DNA of 64,000 nucleotides from Durusdinium trenchii (Eukaryota > Sar > Dinophyceae > Suessiales > Symbiodiniaceae), in contig CAXAMN010018668.1 in NCBI GenBank assembly GCA_963970005.1, positions 36,464 through 100,463 on the forward strand, read 5' to 3'. Of this stretch, positions 41,819 through 53,759 are shown piece by piece (position 1 is the stretch's first letter; every line of letters begins with the position of its first letter). The translations under genes and the position numbers were made by a program. Below the pieces are notes generated by a model. The model was not told the DNA's origin, did no database searches, and worked only from the letters and a program-made list of their open reading frames with translations.

Positions 41819-42083
41819 TACCGTAGATGGACGAAATATTCAAACCCTTTCAACCACGTGGACCCCTTCTACCCCAAAGCTCAATGTTAGAGGTCTTGCA
41901 AGAATGTTTCGGCGAATGGACGAAACAAATCCAACCCTGGAAACACAAATTCAATCAAGTTATGTTCAACATTGACCTTTGGGGGTCAGGGGTTGGCGAC
42001 AGTTATTGGTACATGGGTTTGAATATTNNNNNNNNNNGCGACAGTTATTGGTACATGGGTTTGAATATTTGGTCCATCTACTG
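41819..42083 (+). repeat. U repeat unit 3 (partial, with spurious gap)
   Basis: It starts TACCGTAGATGG and follows units 1 and 2 to CCATCTACTG. The ten Ns at 42028-42037 are flanked by the same 32 bases (41996-42027 and 42038-42069), so the two sides should probably be merged. An (ACTAGT)-type microsatellite follows to about 42145. Confidence 0.85.
42028..42037. other. Assembly gap (10 N) with duplicated flanks
   Basis: The 32 bases before the gap are repeated right after it, which suggests an unmerged overlap rather than missing sequence. Confidence 0.9.
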
Positions 42084-42220
42084 TAGTACCACTAGTACTA
42101 GCACTAGTACAAGCACTGCCACTACTGGTACAAGCCTACATGTATGTAGGTATATATATATATATATGTGTGTATAAAAATTGATATGCATACTGTATAA
42201 TTATATGTATGACGCGTGAG

Positions 42221-42520
42221 CTACATGATGTCCACACCTGCAAGTACAGCACTGATGTTAGAACAAATACTGTACTGTGCTGGGCTTCCGAACCAGGACC
42301 AATCATCGCCAAAAAGGACTCCAGGCACAGCCAGGAGCCGCCAGGCTTCAGTCACCTTCTTTCGTTCAGCAAGGAGCAACATATCGATGGACGAACCCCG
42401 TCTATGGAAAAATCCTTTCTTCCCTTTGTAAAGAAGTGCCTGCACTGCTTGAAAGACAAAGTGAATCATGCTCCTGCTTTCACGGGGCATTGTCTTTTCC
42501 TTTCTCCTCTGATCTGGCAT
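42221..42520 (-). CDS. Exon fragment resembling a class I methyltransferase carboxyl part
   Basis: The minus strand reads SIDMLLLAERKKVTEAWRLL and AVPGVLFGDDWSWFG. The pattern AW-x-L-L-x-P-G-x-L-F-G-D-D-W-x-W matches the late strand-loop of predicted SAM-dependent methyltransferases of the Methyltransf_24 type. Those proteins usually have a FIDG-x-H-xY segment just before; only a weak trace (SID) is present. The SAM-binding GxG motif is not in view. It may be one exon of a broken or spliced gene. The family match is by motif only. Confidence 0.35.
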   Translation of the reverse strand: MPDQRRKEKTMPRESRSMIHFVFQAVQALLYKGKKGFFHRRGSSIDMLLLAERKKVTEAWRLLAVPGVLFGDDWSWFGSPAQYSICSNISAVLAGVDIM

Positions 42521-42599
42521 TGTCGCATAGCCATGGGGCTAGAGAACAAATTAGCTTGCAAACTTGCAAAGCTTTGATAGCATGTGATGGATGCAAGGA

Positions 42600-44500
42600 G
42601 ATGAGAAACACCCCTGACAGGAATTAATACTCAGGAACACGAAGGGCGGGTCTGTCTAAGAGAACTGTAGAGCATAAAGAGGTCCCCTCATGGAAAGCCA
42701 GGCCCCCCAATTTGTATACAACACCTACAAAGGTACACCTGTATACTGTATGCATCACTAACAAAGCTTCTGAATTCTGAATCAACATTGCTTGAGACAT
42801 AAATAGAGTCAGCCCTGGCTACTTTCCATGTTCCGTCCTGTTGAGGATCGCCAGGCAATATATCTAGTTATATACATGTGATTGAATATGTACCGGTTAG
42901 CAGTATCTCTCTCATTTTGCCAAGCCTACAGTGGAAGCACAAATCAACGATTCCCTCTGATTACCTTCATTCTATAGCGAGTAGAACAACATCATAGTAT
43001 CATTCAGGGTGTATATAGATTATATAGATCCATGTCATGAGCAGTGAGTAGCGAGCAAACAATGGACAACAAAAGTATGTTTTATTTCCTAATAGCAATG
43101 GCCTCCAACCAAACAGCGATGGTCCCCAACCTACTAGCGATGGCTTCCAACCTAATAGCGATGGCCTCCAACCAAGAGTGTCTCCGGACTCTCCAGCCTC
43201 CAAGAGTGTTTCTCCGGCTTCATGGGCGCTGTCTAGGTAGATGATCTGAGACAAATCACAGCAGGGAATCATGTTGTTTGGACCTTGGACTTTGTCCTCT
43301 TTTTCCCAACCATGTACACTTTATCAGTAGCGTGTGATTTTCATATTGCTTCCAAAAACAACAGTTTGGCAACAAGAAGTTGTGGCCGATACGGCCGATA
43401 CGGTGGGATTCCAGAATTAACAGTGGGAGCCTGGACCAGGTTGAAGGTTGACTTTGTAAAGCCAAAGAACTGGCATAATAGACCAGCCCTTCAAGATGCA
43501 AGCTAGGAGAAGCCAGCCAAGTCGAGACAAAAGTTTGGATGCTGGTTTCGTATCGGGCTGTGACCAACCTACTAGCTGCTTACTAGCTAGTATAGAATGT
43601 AAACCATCATATCAGCCAGCCTCGACCAGGCCACCCAAGTGGGGGATCTCAACATCACTTAGTTTGTCCAACAATTCCGAATTCATTAAGCTACAGTCCT
43701 CACCAAAGCCCAAATGCACACGCCGAACTCCATGGCGCTGACAGTGTCAGTCGCCAACTTTACACACAAAATTGGTTAGGCTGCAATGTGATCCTCGCCT
43801 CTGGCGGATGATCGATGCGTCCTTGCTCAAAGAGAGTCCTGGCACTCTGTCGGCTCAGCTGGAAAGGTCCAACAAGGCTGATGTACAAGGAACAAGGCGT
43901 ATGACGTACTGTAAGGGATATGAAGGGGAATCACATTGACAATTCAACGCCCAATTTCCCACCAAGCCGTACATATTTACCGAATCCTTCCCACAATGGC
44001 TCCAGCTTAGAACAAATTTACCTCTAATTTGTCATAGATGTCGTTTCTACATTGAAAGCAAAGCTAGTAAAGCTTCAATCCCTCAGGCTACAATGTTTTT
44101 TCCCCTTTTTTTTCGGCGCCAACATTCGTCGAACATTCTACCTATGACCAGAACGTGCGACAACTCGATCGCCAAAGTATCAAACACTTAGCACAGTCGG
44201 CAGATCATGACCCCCGTGGTCCTCAATAGTCTGAGGCCTGTGATCGAACTCACCTTATAAGTCACCGATCAGCCAGTCTGGTTCATCTCCAAGACTAAAA
44301 CAGAGAAACAGCATACAGTATACAGTATCTCGGAGATCTCCTGAAGACCCCCTGAAAGATTGAATGCAAACCCAAACCCATTGGTTAGGAGTCTCCCTAT
44401 TGCTGTAATCCTCCACACCACCACTGTTTGATGTACTCTGGAACCCTAACAAAACGATTCCAAGTACCTGCAAGAAGTCTATTAGGCCAACAACATCCAA
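42600..44500. other. No confident gene
   Basis: Apart from the minisatellite at 43091-43174, I see only short frames. The minus-strand frame with GWRPSLLGWKPSLVGWGPSL is a translation of that minisatellite. Confidence 0.5.
43091..43174 (+). repeat. GCGATGGCCTCCAACCTAAT minisatellite
   Basis: Four imperfect copies of a ~22-bp unit are present: AGC(G/A)ATGG(C/T)(C/T)(T/C)CCAACC(T/A)A. Confidence 0.9.
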
Positions 44501-44528
44501 CAACTAGCATTTAGAACGGCCATGGCTG

Positions 44529-44726
44529 TCAGGGGCCTTTGGCATTCGCATGCATTCGCCATCCTTGCTGGTTGTTCAACCACCAGGAAACTTGGATGTG
44601 GTGCACGACGCCAAACTCTGCACTCTGAGGTTCTGAGGTCAAGGCTCGCAGCGGCAAAATATAGTCCTTGCACGGTGAGAAATCTACATTAGCAAAGGTC
44701 AATGAAGCGGATGATGTGGCCTCCAA
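44529..44726 (-). CDS. Possible exon, unidentified
   Basis: The minus strand reads NVDFSPCKDYILPLRALTSE and FGVVHHIQVSWWLNNQQGWR, then MHANAKGP and a stop. Two Trp and balanced composition favour coding, but an overlapping minus-strand frame is also open. No family or clear splice site is seen. Confidence 0.25.
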   Translation of the reverse strand: MEATSSASLTFANVDFSPCKDYILPLRALTSEPQSAEFGVVHHIQVSWWLNNQQGWRMHANAKGP

Positions 44727-44899
44727 AATACTACAGAGATGATGAACACAAAAAAAAGGTCAAGTGTGTTTTGACCAGGCCTAGATCCATGGCGCGCTCT
44801 TCACATGAAAACATGACTGGACAGTTTTCGAAAGTTCCTGTGGTCCTGGGGAAGAGAGCTGAAATCGCTCGCTGTTCTCATAACCTTGTTTAAGCTTTC

Positions 44900-45500
44900 C
44901 GGACTCATCTTGACTCATCGTGCAGCAAAAGATGCTCCAACACCTTCTATGCCCAAACCTTCAGAGCTCAAGAATGATGAACTGGTTCGTTTCGGACTTT
45001 CCAATCAGCTCCTCGTGGCCACTGTAGCGGACGTTTGCTAGAAACATTTCGTAGATCCGGGAGTGTCCGAACTCATCCATTAGCAAAGGCCCATCCTCAG
45101 CAGATTCATAGCGGACAATACTCAGAAACATCGATCAAATAGTCTGAGCAGCCGATGCAATTGTTCATGAAACTCTCTTTGCATTCAACAATCATCGAGC
45201 CCTCATTTGTTCAGTCTTTTAGTTCAAGAAATGTGAAGGAAGGATGACGGTGCAGGGCGTGGGGTTTATTCATGGTCATTTATGGTTGTTCATCCAGGGT
45301 TCGCAATAGTTGCAATCCCAGCCACTGCCACATGTCGACGCTGCGTTAGACCAAACGCTTCACGGAATGCCTGGCCGGCGCGGTCAAACTATGTCATTGT
45401 GTTTCAAATTCCCAACTCTGAAATACTGTATACCCGTGTTCACTGTATTCAAATTTGGACAATAATACGATGAAACACTCCTCCTATGGTAGTTGTCAAG
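44900..45500. other. No recognisable gene
   Basis: No convincing frame or repeat is seen. Confidence 0.4.
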
Positions 45501-45501
45501 A

Positions 45502-47060
45502 TTAGAAGCTTGTCACATTTGTCTCCATACTTTTAGTGCACCAGGGGGGTTGCAAAGCTTCCTGGCAAATGGTGCAAGACATCTTGACAAACCTCGCCTT
45601 TCGGTCTGCCCACATGTCCACCATCCCAGTGAAGGGATCAACACCTGAGTAGCTCGAAAAGCCAAGTGGACAGGCACAAGACATGCTTGTATTTTGAGAT
45701 TGGAAAACAAGCATAAACTGCCTCAGCTCGAGGACTCAAAGGATATCATATATAAAGTGTTATGAACACGACTTGACCATTGATAGTGTTCAACGTCACG
45801 TGAGTATCGTTGCATTTATCAGCCTTGTTCTTGTTCCCCAAAAGTTGAACTCTGAAACCGATGATGAGGCATGGTTTTTTGGACCATGTTGATTCCTGAG
45901 CCCTCCACAAACCACACCAGTGCTCAAGCGGAGACTCTTCAAGGTCGTCGCTGCCTCTGTGCTAGATCGGTCAAATGACAAGAACAAAAACCAACACACA
46001 AGGGATCTCAAGGATAAGTTATGAACAATTGAAAACCCCTCTCAAGCCTTTGGTTCTTGGTGCGAGGCTCAAAAAACTATCATCTTTGTGCTAATTCACA
46101 ACGCAGCTAGCATGGACATGATTTACACACTTGGAGCTCACGGTGACTTTTGGTTCTGAACGGTTGAGGGTGATGCTAAAGCAGTAGGAAAGCTTACCTG
46201 CTTGAAGAAATCCCTGAGCATACTGTGCTCATGGTTCCCTCGATCCAACTCGATTCCCTGCCAAGGGGCAGTGATGGCACTGCTGCCGATAAAAGAGCCA
46301 ACCTGCGAGCTCATGTGTATTCCTGAAGCTGAAGCAACAAACACATGAATACTAGAATAACCAATTAACTCATGACATACAGTATATGCAGAAGCTTGAA
46401 TAACATAGATTGATGATATTCATCTATATAATAGTATATATATATGTATAAGAATAAAGATACGACAAGCAGGTGCTTGGCCCCCGTTAAAGGGGACATT
46501 TTTACAGGGCCCCAAGCTCCTTCCTGTTTCCTCTCTTATGAATTTCTGCAACACACGCTGTTTTGACCCAGGGTCGTGACAAATTCCAACAAAAGTCACC
46601 AGAATTTCCATAATCTACAATAATTAGGAAGGTATCAAACTCATGGTACTATCATACTATCTATACTTGCTTTACGCGTTTGAACTGAATCCCAGCCCGT
46701 ATGTCTATCGGCTTCGGAGCCCAAAACTTTTCTGGAACCCAACGAAAAGTAAGTTACACCTGCGGAGGTCTCCCATTCCGCTTCAAGCTCAAGGGGGGTA
46801 GAGATCTCAATCCACATGCATGAATCCTTCCAAGAATCCTTGCCACCCATTGTCAAGCCCTCAAATTCCCCACTGAATATCAAAACTAGAAAAAGGATGC
46901 AACATGATGCAACAATCCAATGCAGCGTTCTGAAGTGCCTTTGATGGCTCTAGGCTATAGGTCACCGAAGAGTTGTGCATCGTATGGTCTGTGCTACGAT
47001 CTGACAAAACGTCCTTCTCGGTGCCTCTAGCCACATGCGAGGTTCCGGAACAAAGCTTAG
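45502..47060 (-). CDS. Possible multi-exon gene, unidentified
   Basis: Several minus-strand segments look coding. One is SFVPEPRMWLEAPRRTFCQI (about 47040). Another is GEFEGLTMGGKDSWKDSCMW (from 46875), continuing EISTPLELEAEWETSA; if a 28-base GT-AG stretch is skipped it reads on as KFWAPKPIDIRAGIQFKRVK. The clearest exon is 46322-46198 (GIHMSSQVGSFIGSSAITAP, WQGIELDRGNHEHSMLRDFF) with acceptor TTCAG and donor CAG|GTAAGC. Then LEHWCGLWRAQESTWSKKPC at about 45925, running on through CNDTHVTLNTINGQVVF, and MSCTICQEALQPPWCTK near 45560. They share strand and spacing but I cannot prove one transcript, and I recognise no family. Confidence 0.3.
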
Positions 47061-47069
47061 TACCTCAGG

Positions 47070-49690
47070 GAATGAAGCGCTCCGAAACAGACCATGCCCA
47101 CCCTGGAACACTCATTTCCAGGCGCCCGGTTTCTAGCACAGGATAGATCTCATTCTTTCACCTATTGTAAGTTCAGGTCTTGGAGTCTTGGAGGTTGAAC
47201 ACCTACCAATTGATGCATATGCATATCCTCTTCGTTCTTCAGCAGTCTAATTCCGTTAAGTCACAACTGCTTCTAGGCTGCCACGCAGACTTCATTAAGG
47301 CGGGTGTTAGGTGGCTGTCCGGGTAGCGCAACTGGCCAGGTCTACAGTTGACAACCCAAAGCACATAAACGAACCATCTCTTCGACTTGGATGTCATCTA
47401 TATAATTAATGCTGACGCAAATACATAACAATGAGCCATATTGACCTGCCAAATCTATCTTTATTCCACTCACCAGAAAACCGTTAGGCCCTGGGCCACA
47501 TCAAATGCCAATGTGTAGTGGGAGTCTCTCGGCAAATGCCTGGCCTGTGGCTGATATTGACCACACACCTTGGCAGACTCTGTTCCTTGCTCACTGTTGC
47601 GCAAGTGCAGGCCACAAATGAGCCGGAGCCGGCGCAGAAATACAACACGTTAGTTTGCCTTGATCATCCAGCTCCAAGGCCCTCCTGCAGACCAAAACTC
47701 CGTGCCTGTAGTGCCTGTAGACTTGAAGCGGTGGCCTTTGGTTTTTGAACTACGCAAGGGCTCAACATGAAACGCTTCAATCCACAAATAAAAGTCCACT
47801 CATACTTGGTACACAAGTGTAGTTCCAGGATGAATTGGCGATGAGACAAACCCTGTTCAATCCCTGCTCCAACCGACGGGCCATTGAAAGAAATGACAGC
47901 GGGGAGGCTGTGAGAAATGCCTGATGCCTCTGAGATGCTACGAGCCATGCAGTCAGATTTGAGGCGCCAACAGTGCCAAGAATGGAGTACCTTGGTGTAC
48001 GTAGTGCTAACGATGCTTAACTCTTGATTTGGTAGATCTTTGCAGGAGGGAAACGTTGGATCAAATCTTACACAAGCATGGTGTTTCTTTGCCAAACAAC
48101 TACGGCATTCTCGAGGGATATTGTTCATTTATATATATACAGTAATGCCAGCCAAATCATGCCAAATCCACTGTATAATCCACTGCCCATCAACTATCGG
48201 GTGTCACTTAGTGTGCTTGGCCTGGCATGCTTTCAAACAGTCACAGTATGAGGCCAGGACACATCTTGATTCGTGAAGAGTTCCTCTCGCAGCCTGCGAT
48301 ATCCCACAAAGCGTACCCACCAAATCCATTGGGCACCGGAGTGGAACCTTGTCGCGGCTTACAGGAACCTGGTCTCAATCGCGCAGGCTCTTCCTCTTTC
48401 AATCGTACATGTTCAGAATGCCGCTGCTAAACGTTTTTGTCATGATGAAGTTTGTTTCACTTAATAATCCTTGTCAAAGCCCGCCTCTGACAAATTACTG
48501 GTGCTTCACCTAATTTATGATCGTGCTGCAACCTCGTTGGGAAAGAACAAGGAGGTTGCTGTAAAACAGATTCTGAACTGTAGTAGTCATTCACATCAAT
48601 TTTCCTAGCCCTAGCATTTGGCACCTGCGCTCTCCGTCGGTCCGAGTTGGTACTCTGACCTAAGTAGACTTTTAGCGATGGCCTCCACCTAATTAAGAGC
48701 GATGGCCTCCACCCAATACCGTCGACTCTGACCTTAGGACAGTTCTGGCTTGCAGGCCAGTTACAAGAAGCTACGACCGGCAAGCCTCGTAATGACCTCC
48801 GGTACACCTGGCAGCCGTAGCGTGTGAAAAAGCAACAATCGATTCACAATTAAGAAGTTCAAAAAGAACTCCCAATTCCGATTGCTGGATTACCGTATCT
48901 CCACTCCGCTTATGCGCACGTTGCGGTTAGGCAAACACTGTACCCATCCGTCTCGAACCATCTCAAACCCAGGAGATGGAGAAACTATATATCTGATTGT
49001 GGACCCTTGCAAAAAGGTCAATCAATGTATATAAATTAGCAAATCAATGCAAATCACAGACTCTCTGCATGCGACCATTGAAGATGCAAAGCATTGTCTT
49101 CTTGACTGACTAATGCATACTAATGCAACGAGCATTGGCACACGAACAATCGTACATCCAGGCAATACCGTGTATGGTATCAGCTTGTCAACACATTTTG
49201 CGTTCGTGGGCGTTGATTCTGCCACAGATCGATTCAGCGAAGTAGCCCACTTCTGCAGCATCCCCCCTGCCTAAAGGCTTTTCTGGGAGACCACAACACC
49301 TGGAGTGACCATGGTGCCAAGGGGTCGGGTCTGGTATGAAAATGGAGCTACAGAACTGATGCTTGCGGAGGCAAAAGCTGGGATTGGTCTGAAACAAGTC
49401 TTTAAGTTTAGTTTAATGGTTTGATTGATATTCATATCCAATGACACAGAAGCTCATCCCAAAGAACAAGGGTAAAGCTACCGCATCAACATCTATATGA
49501 CATACAAGTCTGAAACCAATCCAGAGTAAGGGAAATAAAACTGATGTTCCTAAGAACATATCAATACATCGCATGTGCATCCAAGAGATGAGGAAGTATC
49601 TCAGTATCTCCGGATCATTTTCATGGAAACACAATCTCTCTCTCTGAATCATCAAAAAAAAACAATCGAGATAATTTTCATCAAACAAAC
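47070..49690. other. Mostly no confident gene
   Basis: The longest frame is 154 codons on the minus strand (48128-47664, with SISEASGISHSLPAVISFNG). It lacks a recognisable domain and clear splice signals, and a plus-strand frame overlaps its end. The minisatellite at 48673-48713 has two copies of AGCGATGGCCTCCACC. Nothing else is supported. Confidence 0.35.
48673..48713 (+). repeat. AGCGATGGCCTCCACC pair
   Basis: Two copies about 25 bases apart belong to the dispersed GCGATGGCCTCC family. Confidence 0.8.
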
Positions 49691-49743
49691 ACAAACTATC
49701 AAGCCATCAATCTCAGTGATCTTGATTTCGACTTCTCGATTCT

Positions 49744-50227
49744 GTGTCAACCGAACTTCCAACGTTTTGGGGAGAAGAACTCCAAGCCGGCCAAGCCCTA
49801 GGCCTCTCCGCAGTGAAAGTGCCTTCAAAGCCTCAAAAGAACAAGGTCATGAGCAATATTGTGTGGTTTGAGATGGTGTATGAATTTCCTTATAATCTTC
49901 TTGTGGGTCATCCATTATCTGCAAAATGGGACATTGTCGTGCCCACTGTGAAACGCACCACCAATAACTCTTCTGTAAGATCCAGTCAACTTGTGGCATG
50001 GCTTTTGCCTGCCTTTTCTCTTGCTCATTCTTGACGCTGCTTATGATCTGTTCTGCTCAACAGATCAAGAAACACTCTGTGTTGTGACTCTAGCATTGAC
50101 CGACAAATCCGAATCCCATTCTCCAAATCTATCGCAATTCAAGAGTTTGATCGACAACATTCACACGGGAAGTGGACCATGCCTCATTCCAGAAGACTTG
50201 GTCCATCTCAACTATGGAGATCTTTGA
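49744..50227 (+). CDS. Possible exons, unidentified
   Basis: One frame reads LGLSAVKVPSKPQKNKVMSN and IVWFEMVYEFPYNLLVGHPL, then VPTVKRTTNNSS at a GTAAGA donor (49974/49975). A second open segment (50063-50227) reads TLCVVTLALTDKSESHSPNL, QFKSLIDNIHTGSGPCLIPE and DLVHLNYGDL before TGA, which looks like a genuine carboxyl end. The phases of the two segments do not match if joined directly, so another exon or an error intervenes. No family is recognised. Confidence 0.3.
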
Positions 50228-50287
50228 TAAATCTCTGTCTCCACAAGATGCTTCAAACAGCAGGCCGACCGAACGAGACATCTCAGC

Positions 50288-50782
50288 CTAGGAGACATCC
50301 TGTCTGTGGTTTTGAACGGGGAAAGCAAGACATCCCCCAAAACCACGGTTGGACGCGTTGAAGCTAAGCTGCACTCGAAGCGAGGTTGCGGTAAGCAGCA
50401 GGACCTCGGCGCCATGAAGAAGTGCAGCAGTAGAAAACAGGAATGAAATCCAAGTTGCCGTTGGAATCGATCCGGACACAAGCCAATGGAATGCCATGGA
50501 CATCACCGTATTATTGTAGATCATGTAGACGATCTCTGTAGACGTGTTGTTCAGTTTGTTCTGAATGGATTCTCTGCATGCATCTAGATAAACTGTGTTG
50601 CAATGCAGCAAGCCATTGCAACTCAGGAGCACCAGTGCTGCAAATGGCAGGAGCTGATCTGGGACATCAAATCCCGTCAGTTTCTTTTGGACAAGGTTGG
50701 CTGAGGCAGAAATGTGGTCAAATGGTAATGGTTCGAAGTGGGTAAGTCTTGAAAACAGCAGCAACAGCAACGACAACAGCAA
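50288..50782 (-). CDS. Possible membrane protein exon
   Basis: A 164-codon minus-strand frame has hydrophobic stretches LLPFAALVLLSCNGLLHCN and WISFLFSTAALLHGAEVLLL, separated by a hydrophilic NKLNNTSTEIVYMIYNNTVM part that has possible glycosylation sites. The Leu/Ser-rich start is low complexity (a CAG/CAA-type repeat on the plus strand), so the true start may be downstream. The family is unknown. Confidence 0.3.
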   Translation of the reverse strand: MLLSLLLLLFSRLTHFEPLPFDHISASANLVQKKLTGFDVPDQLLPFAALVLLSCNGLLHCNTVYLDACRESIQNKLNNTSTEIVYMIYNNTVMSMAFHWLVSGSIPTATWISFLFSTAALLHGAEVLLLTATSLRVQLSFNASNRGFGGCLAFPVQNHRQDVS

Positions 50783-51195
50783 CCACTGCCCTCATAAGCG
50801 ATATTCTCATCGTGAGCATGACATGGCTGCCAGAAGGGTTCATTACACATATATATATATACAGTATATAATGACTAGATGTTTATTCGAGGAGGCCACC
50901 AGAAGCTACACATCCAAACCTCATATGTGTTTGTTTCAAGTATATAATGGTAAGTAAGGAGTATATAGTGGAGTGTGGACGCTGCAGGAAAAGTAAAGCT
51001 GTGTCTTCCAAGGCTCTTGGAGCATTGGCCATCGGAGCTTTCTGCATCAATTGTATTGGCTTCGAGCAGTGTTGAACGTGTTCATACGTTGCGAAGGTTG
51101 GGGTATTCCTAGGGGGAAGTGCTGATAGGATTGCATGGAATCCAATCCAACTTAAAGGTTCAGGGCCAAATTATCTGCTAATGGGCTATCTCGTC

Positions 51196-51410
51196 CTACT
51201 AGTAGTAGCAGTAGTAGTAGCAGCAGCAGCAGTAGTAGTAGTAGGAGTAGTAGTAGTAGTAGTAAGTAGCAAGTAGTAAGTAGAAGTAATAGTAGTAGTA
51301 GTAGTAGTACTACTACTACTACTACTAGTACTAGTACTAGTACAAGTACTACTACTACTGCTACTACTACTGCTACTACTACTACTCCTACTACTAACTA
51401 CTACTGCCAT
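51196..51410. repeat. (AGT)n then (ACT)n triplet block, self-complementary
   Basis: AGT/AGC triplets from 51196 to about 51309 are followed by ACT/GCT triplets to 51410, so the two halves are reverse complements and can form a long hairpin. The junction holds GTACTACTACTACTACTACT. Confidence 0.9.
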
Positions 51411-51419
51411 CAGAGCCCT

Positions 51420-53100
51420 TTACGCGGCCTGCAGCCTTACTCAGTCCTTAACTAAGTAGTAGGGCGAACAGTGTAATTCAACTTGAAGACACGCGTCTCT
51501 GTTTTGGGCCCAGTCTAGTATCGTGCACTATTGCGCACTACTAGGTGCTCCGGGCTCGAAGGTCAACGACCCATAGCCAAAGCCTCGGAAAAACCGAGGA
51601 AAGAATGCCCTTCTTCCACGAGGCAAAGTAACCAGGTATCTTTGTCCCAACAACACGGGACATCTCCACTTTACTTCATGATTGTCAGCAACATTCAGGG
51701 GGACGGAGATGCAAACTTGCAACGTTTTGGGATTGTATGTGTTTGTTTTTTTCTCCGCAAGTTGTGATGCGGTGGCTACAAGCATGGCACGCCAAGCAAG
51801 CTAGCCTTCCGTCAAATATGTGAAGCTTGAGGGGTTGCACTATTTCCCTTACTTGACACTACCTCCACAATAAATAAAGAACGTTGATGAGATTGCAGGC
51901 TTGGAAAAGGCTGTAATTCGCAGGCGATTGTCTTGGAATGAGCAAGTAAAAGCACGCTGTGGCGGTAAATATACCAAGCAAAACAGCGCACCTCCGGTGA
52001 GAGTCTATGCTTTGTTCATCTTCATTCTCTTGAGAAAGTATTGAGCGCTAGCTGCTGGGAGTTGGATTCTAGGTGGATTGTCGTCAGCATACCAACAATT
52101 TGGGCCAGCTTGACAAGCAACACCCACCAGCTTGATTTCGAAATTCAAAGTGTGTTGCTAACCTTTTATGTCTGAGTCAGAAGAGTCCGTGCACACAGAA
52201 AGCACCAAACAAACCAACACATCCTGAAAGCAGCTTAAGCAGTAACATATTCAGGCTACGTGTTGTCAACCAAAATTCCTCAGAAGGCTAGCTGAGACAC
52301 AGGCAGTCTGGATCTCCCTGGGCAAGCCACAGAGCCAACAAAGGACAAAACAAAAAAATGGTGCGTCCATGGCCCTTCTGCAGGGTGTCCATGGCCCTCC
52401 CATCCAACCTTATTACAACCTTTGCATTCAAGCATATTGATGAATAATTCTGAATAATGCTGATTAACCTAAACTGTGAGGCGAACTTCAACTTGAGGTG
52501 GTGAGTAATGAATAGTAATGATGCATGTCCTCGTCGACCGGCACTCAAACCGCTCAGTTTACATTCACCACCCAGTGGCCCAGGTGTTTTCCGGGAGCTT
52601 TCCCCCCACCTCCTGAGCGGTCACCAAAGATCCGAGCAGCAGTACCTGTATATAGAGGCACTGCTGTGGGAGTTTTAGGTGTCCACTAGACTCCATGTGT
52701 CAGCATGCTCCGGCTTTTGTTATACATATATATATATATACTGATGAATGAAGCCAACAAAGACATTACGTGTATATATAACAAAAAAAGTAGGGACTGG
52801 CCAACAAAGTCATGTGGACTGGCACTGGCAAAGGGTTGGTAATCGAATTGACTGCTACCGCGATGCCCAGGTTGGGTACTGTGTCGTGACATTGTGACCG
52901 GCCTGGATTAAAGCACATGTGCAAGTTTTGGGTTTCTGGCACCAAATCATTGAAATACAGGCCCCTATCGTAGCTTGGAATCAGTGATCAAAGATCATTG
53001 CCAACCACGCAAACAAGTGTGTGTCTCGGATCTGCTTTATGGGCTTGGCAGAACAGCATCTTCATCATCTTCCTTGATGGGAAGAAGTTAATACTATATA
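51420..53100. other. No recognisable gene
   Basis: There are short frames only, with AT runs at about 52725-52740 and 53095-53108. Nothing is identified. Confidence 0.45.
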
Positions 53101-53398
53101 TATATATACTTAATCAACTTAAGGCATGGCGAACATACTTTTGTCTTGCGCTTTTCTTAATGTAGATATGAGGGATTCGAGAGTCGACCTTTCAGAACTC
53201 CCCCCTTGGCACCCAAACCGGTCCATATCTCATGTCGCTGCATTTGCCACAGGCTGCAATTCTCAAGTGTGCAGCCGGACCTTGTGCTTTTGTACAGAAA
53301 TGAATGTAGCTTGGGCCATTGATGGCACAAAACAGCAACTGCGATCAGTACAAATTTTAGGCCAACTGCTTCGAGTTGCCATTTGACACGCGGAGTTA

Positions 53399-53759
53399 AT
53401 GGTTGCCAAACTCTCAGAAGGTGAAAAGCACCCCGTATTGAAATTGTTAGCTCCGGCCATATCACTGCATGTTTCAAGTACTTTCTTGTGGATTCACATT
53501 GACGGGCCAATTTCTATCTATGCTTTTCAGACGCTTTTCAGTCTCCAGTCTGGGTCAATATTTACAAGATTTTACAAGCATGGCATGGGCCAGGGGGCAT
53601 GTTATAAGTCCAGCCAACTTTGGGCTCTGCTTGGACCAAGAATCCAACTGGCGAGGAAACTTCAGCGACCAGGATATCAAAAGAAGGGTCACCATCTGGA
53701 GAAGTCCCCAACGAGAGACATTTGGAAGTCACACTTCGAAGGACAACTTTGATGATTAA
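53399..53759 (+). CDS. Possible exon(s), frame uncertain
   Basis: Two plus-strand frames overlap. One has KLLAPAISLHVSSTFLWIHI and IYAFQTLFSLQSGSIFTRFY. The other takes over near 53590 with SPANFGLCLDQESNWRGNFS and DQDIKRRVTIWRSPQRETFG, ending DNFDD. A change of frame or a small intron would link them. The minus strand (53510-53157) is open too. No family is recognised. Confidence 0.25.

Noticed and set aside
30873-42083. U copies as long terminal repeats of a ~10 kb retrotransposon
   Set aside because: The direct copies flank the 9.6 kb region but one unit is split at GTTTTAAT, the element has its own inverted ends, and no gag/pol is seen. An insertion into a tandem repeat explains it better.
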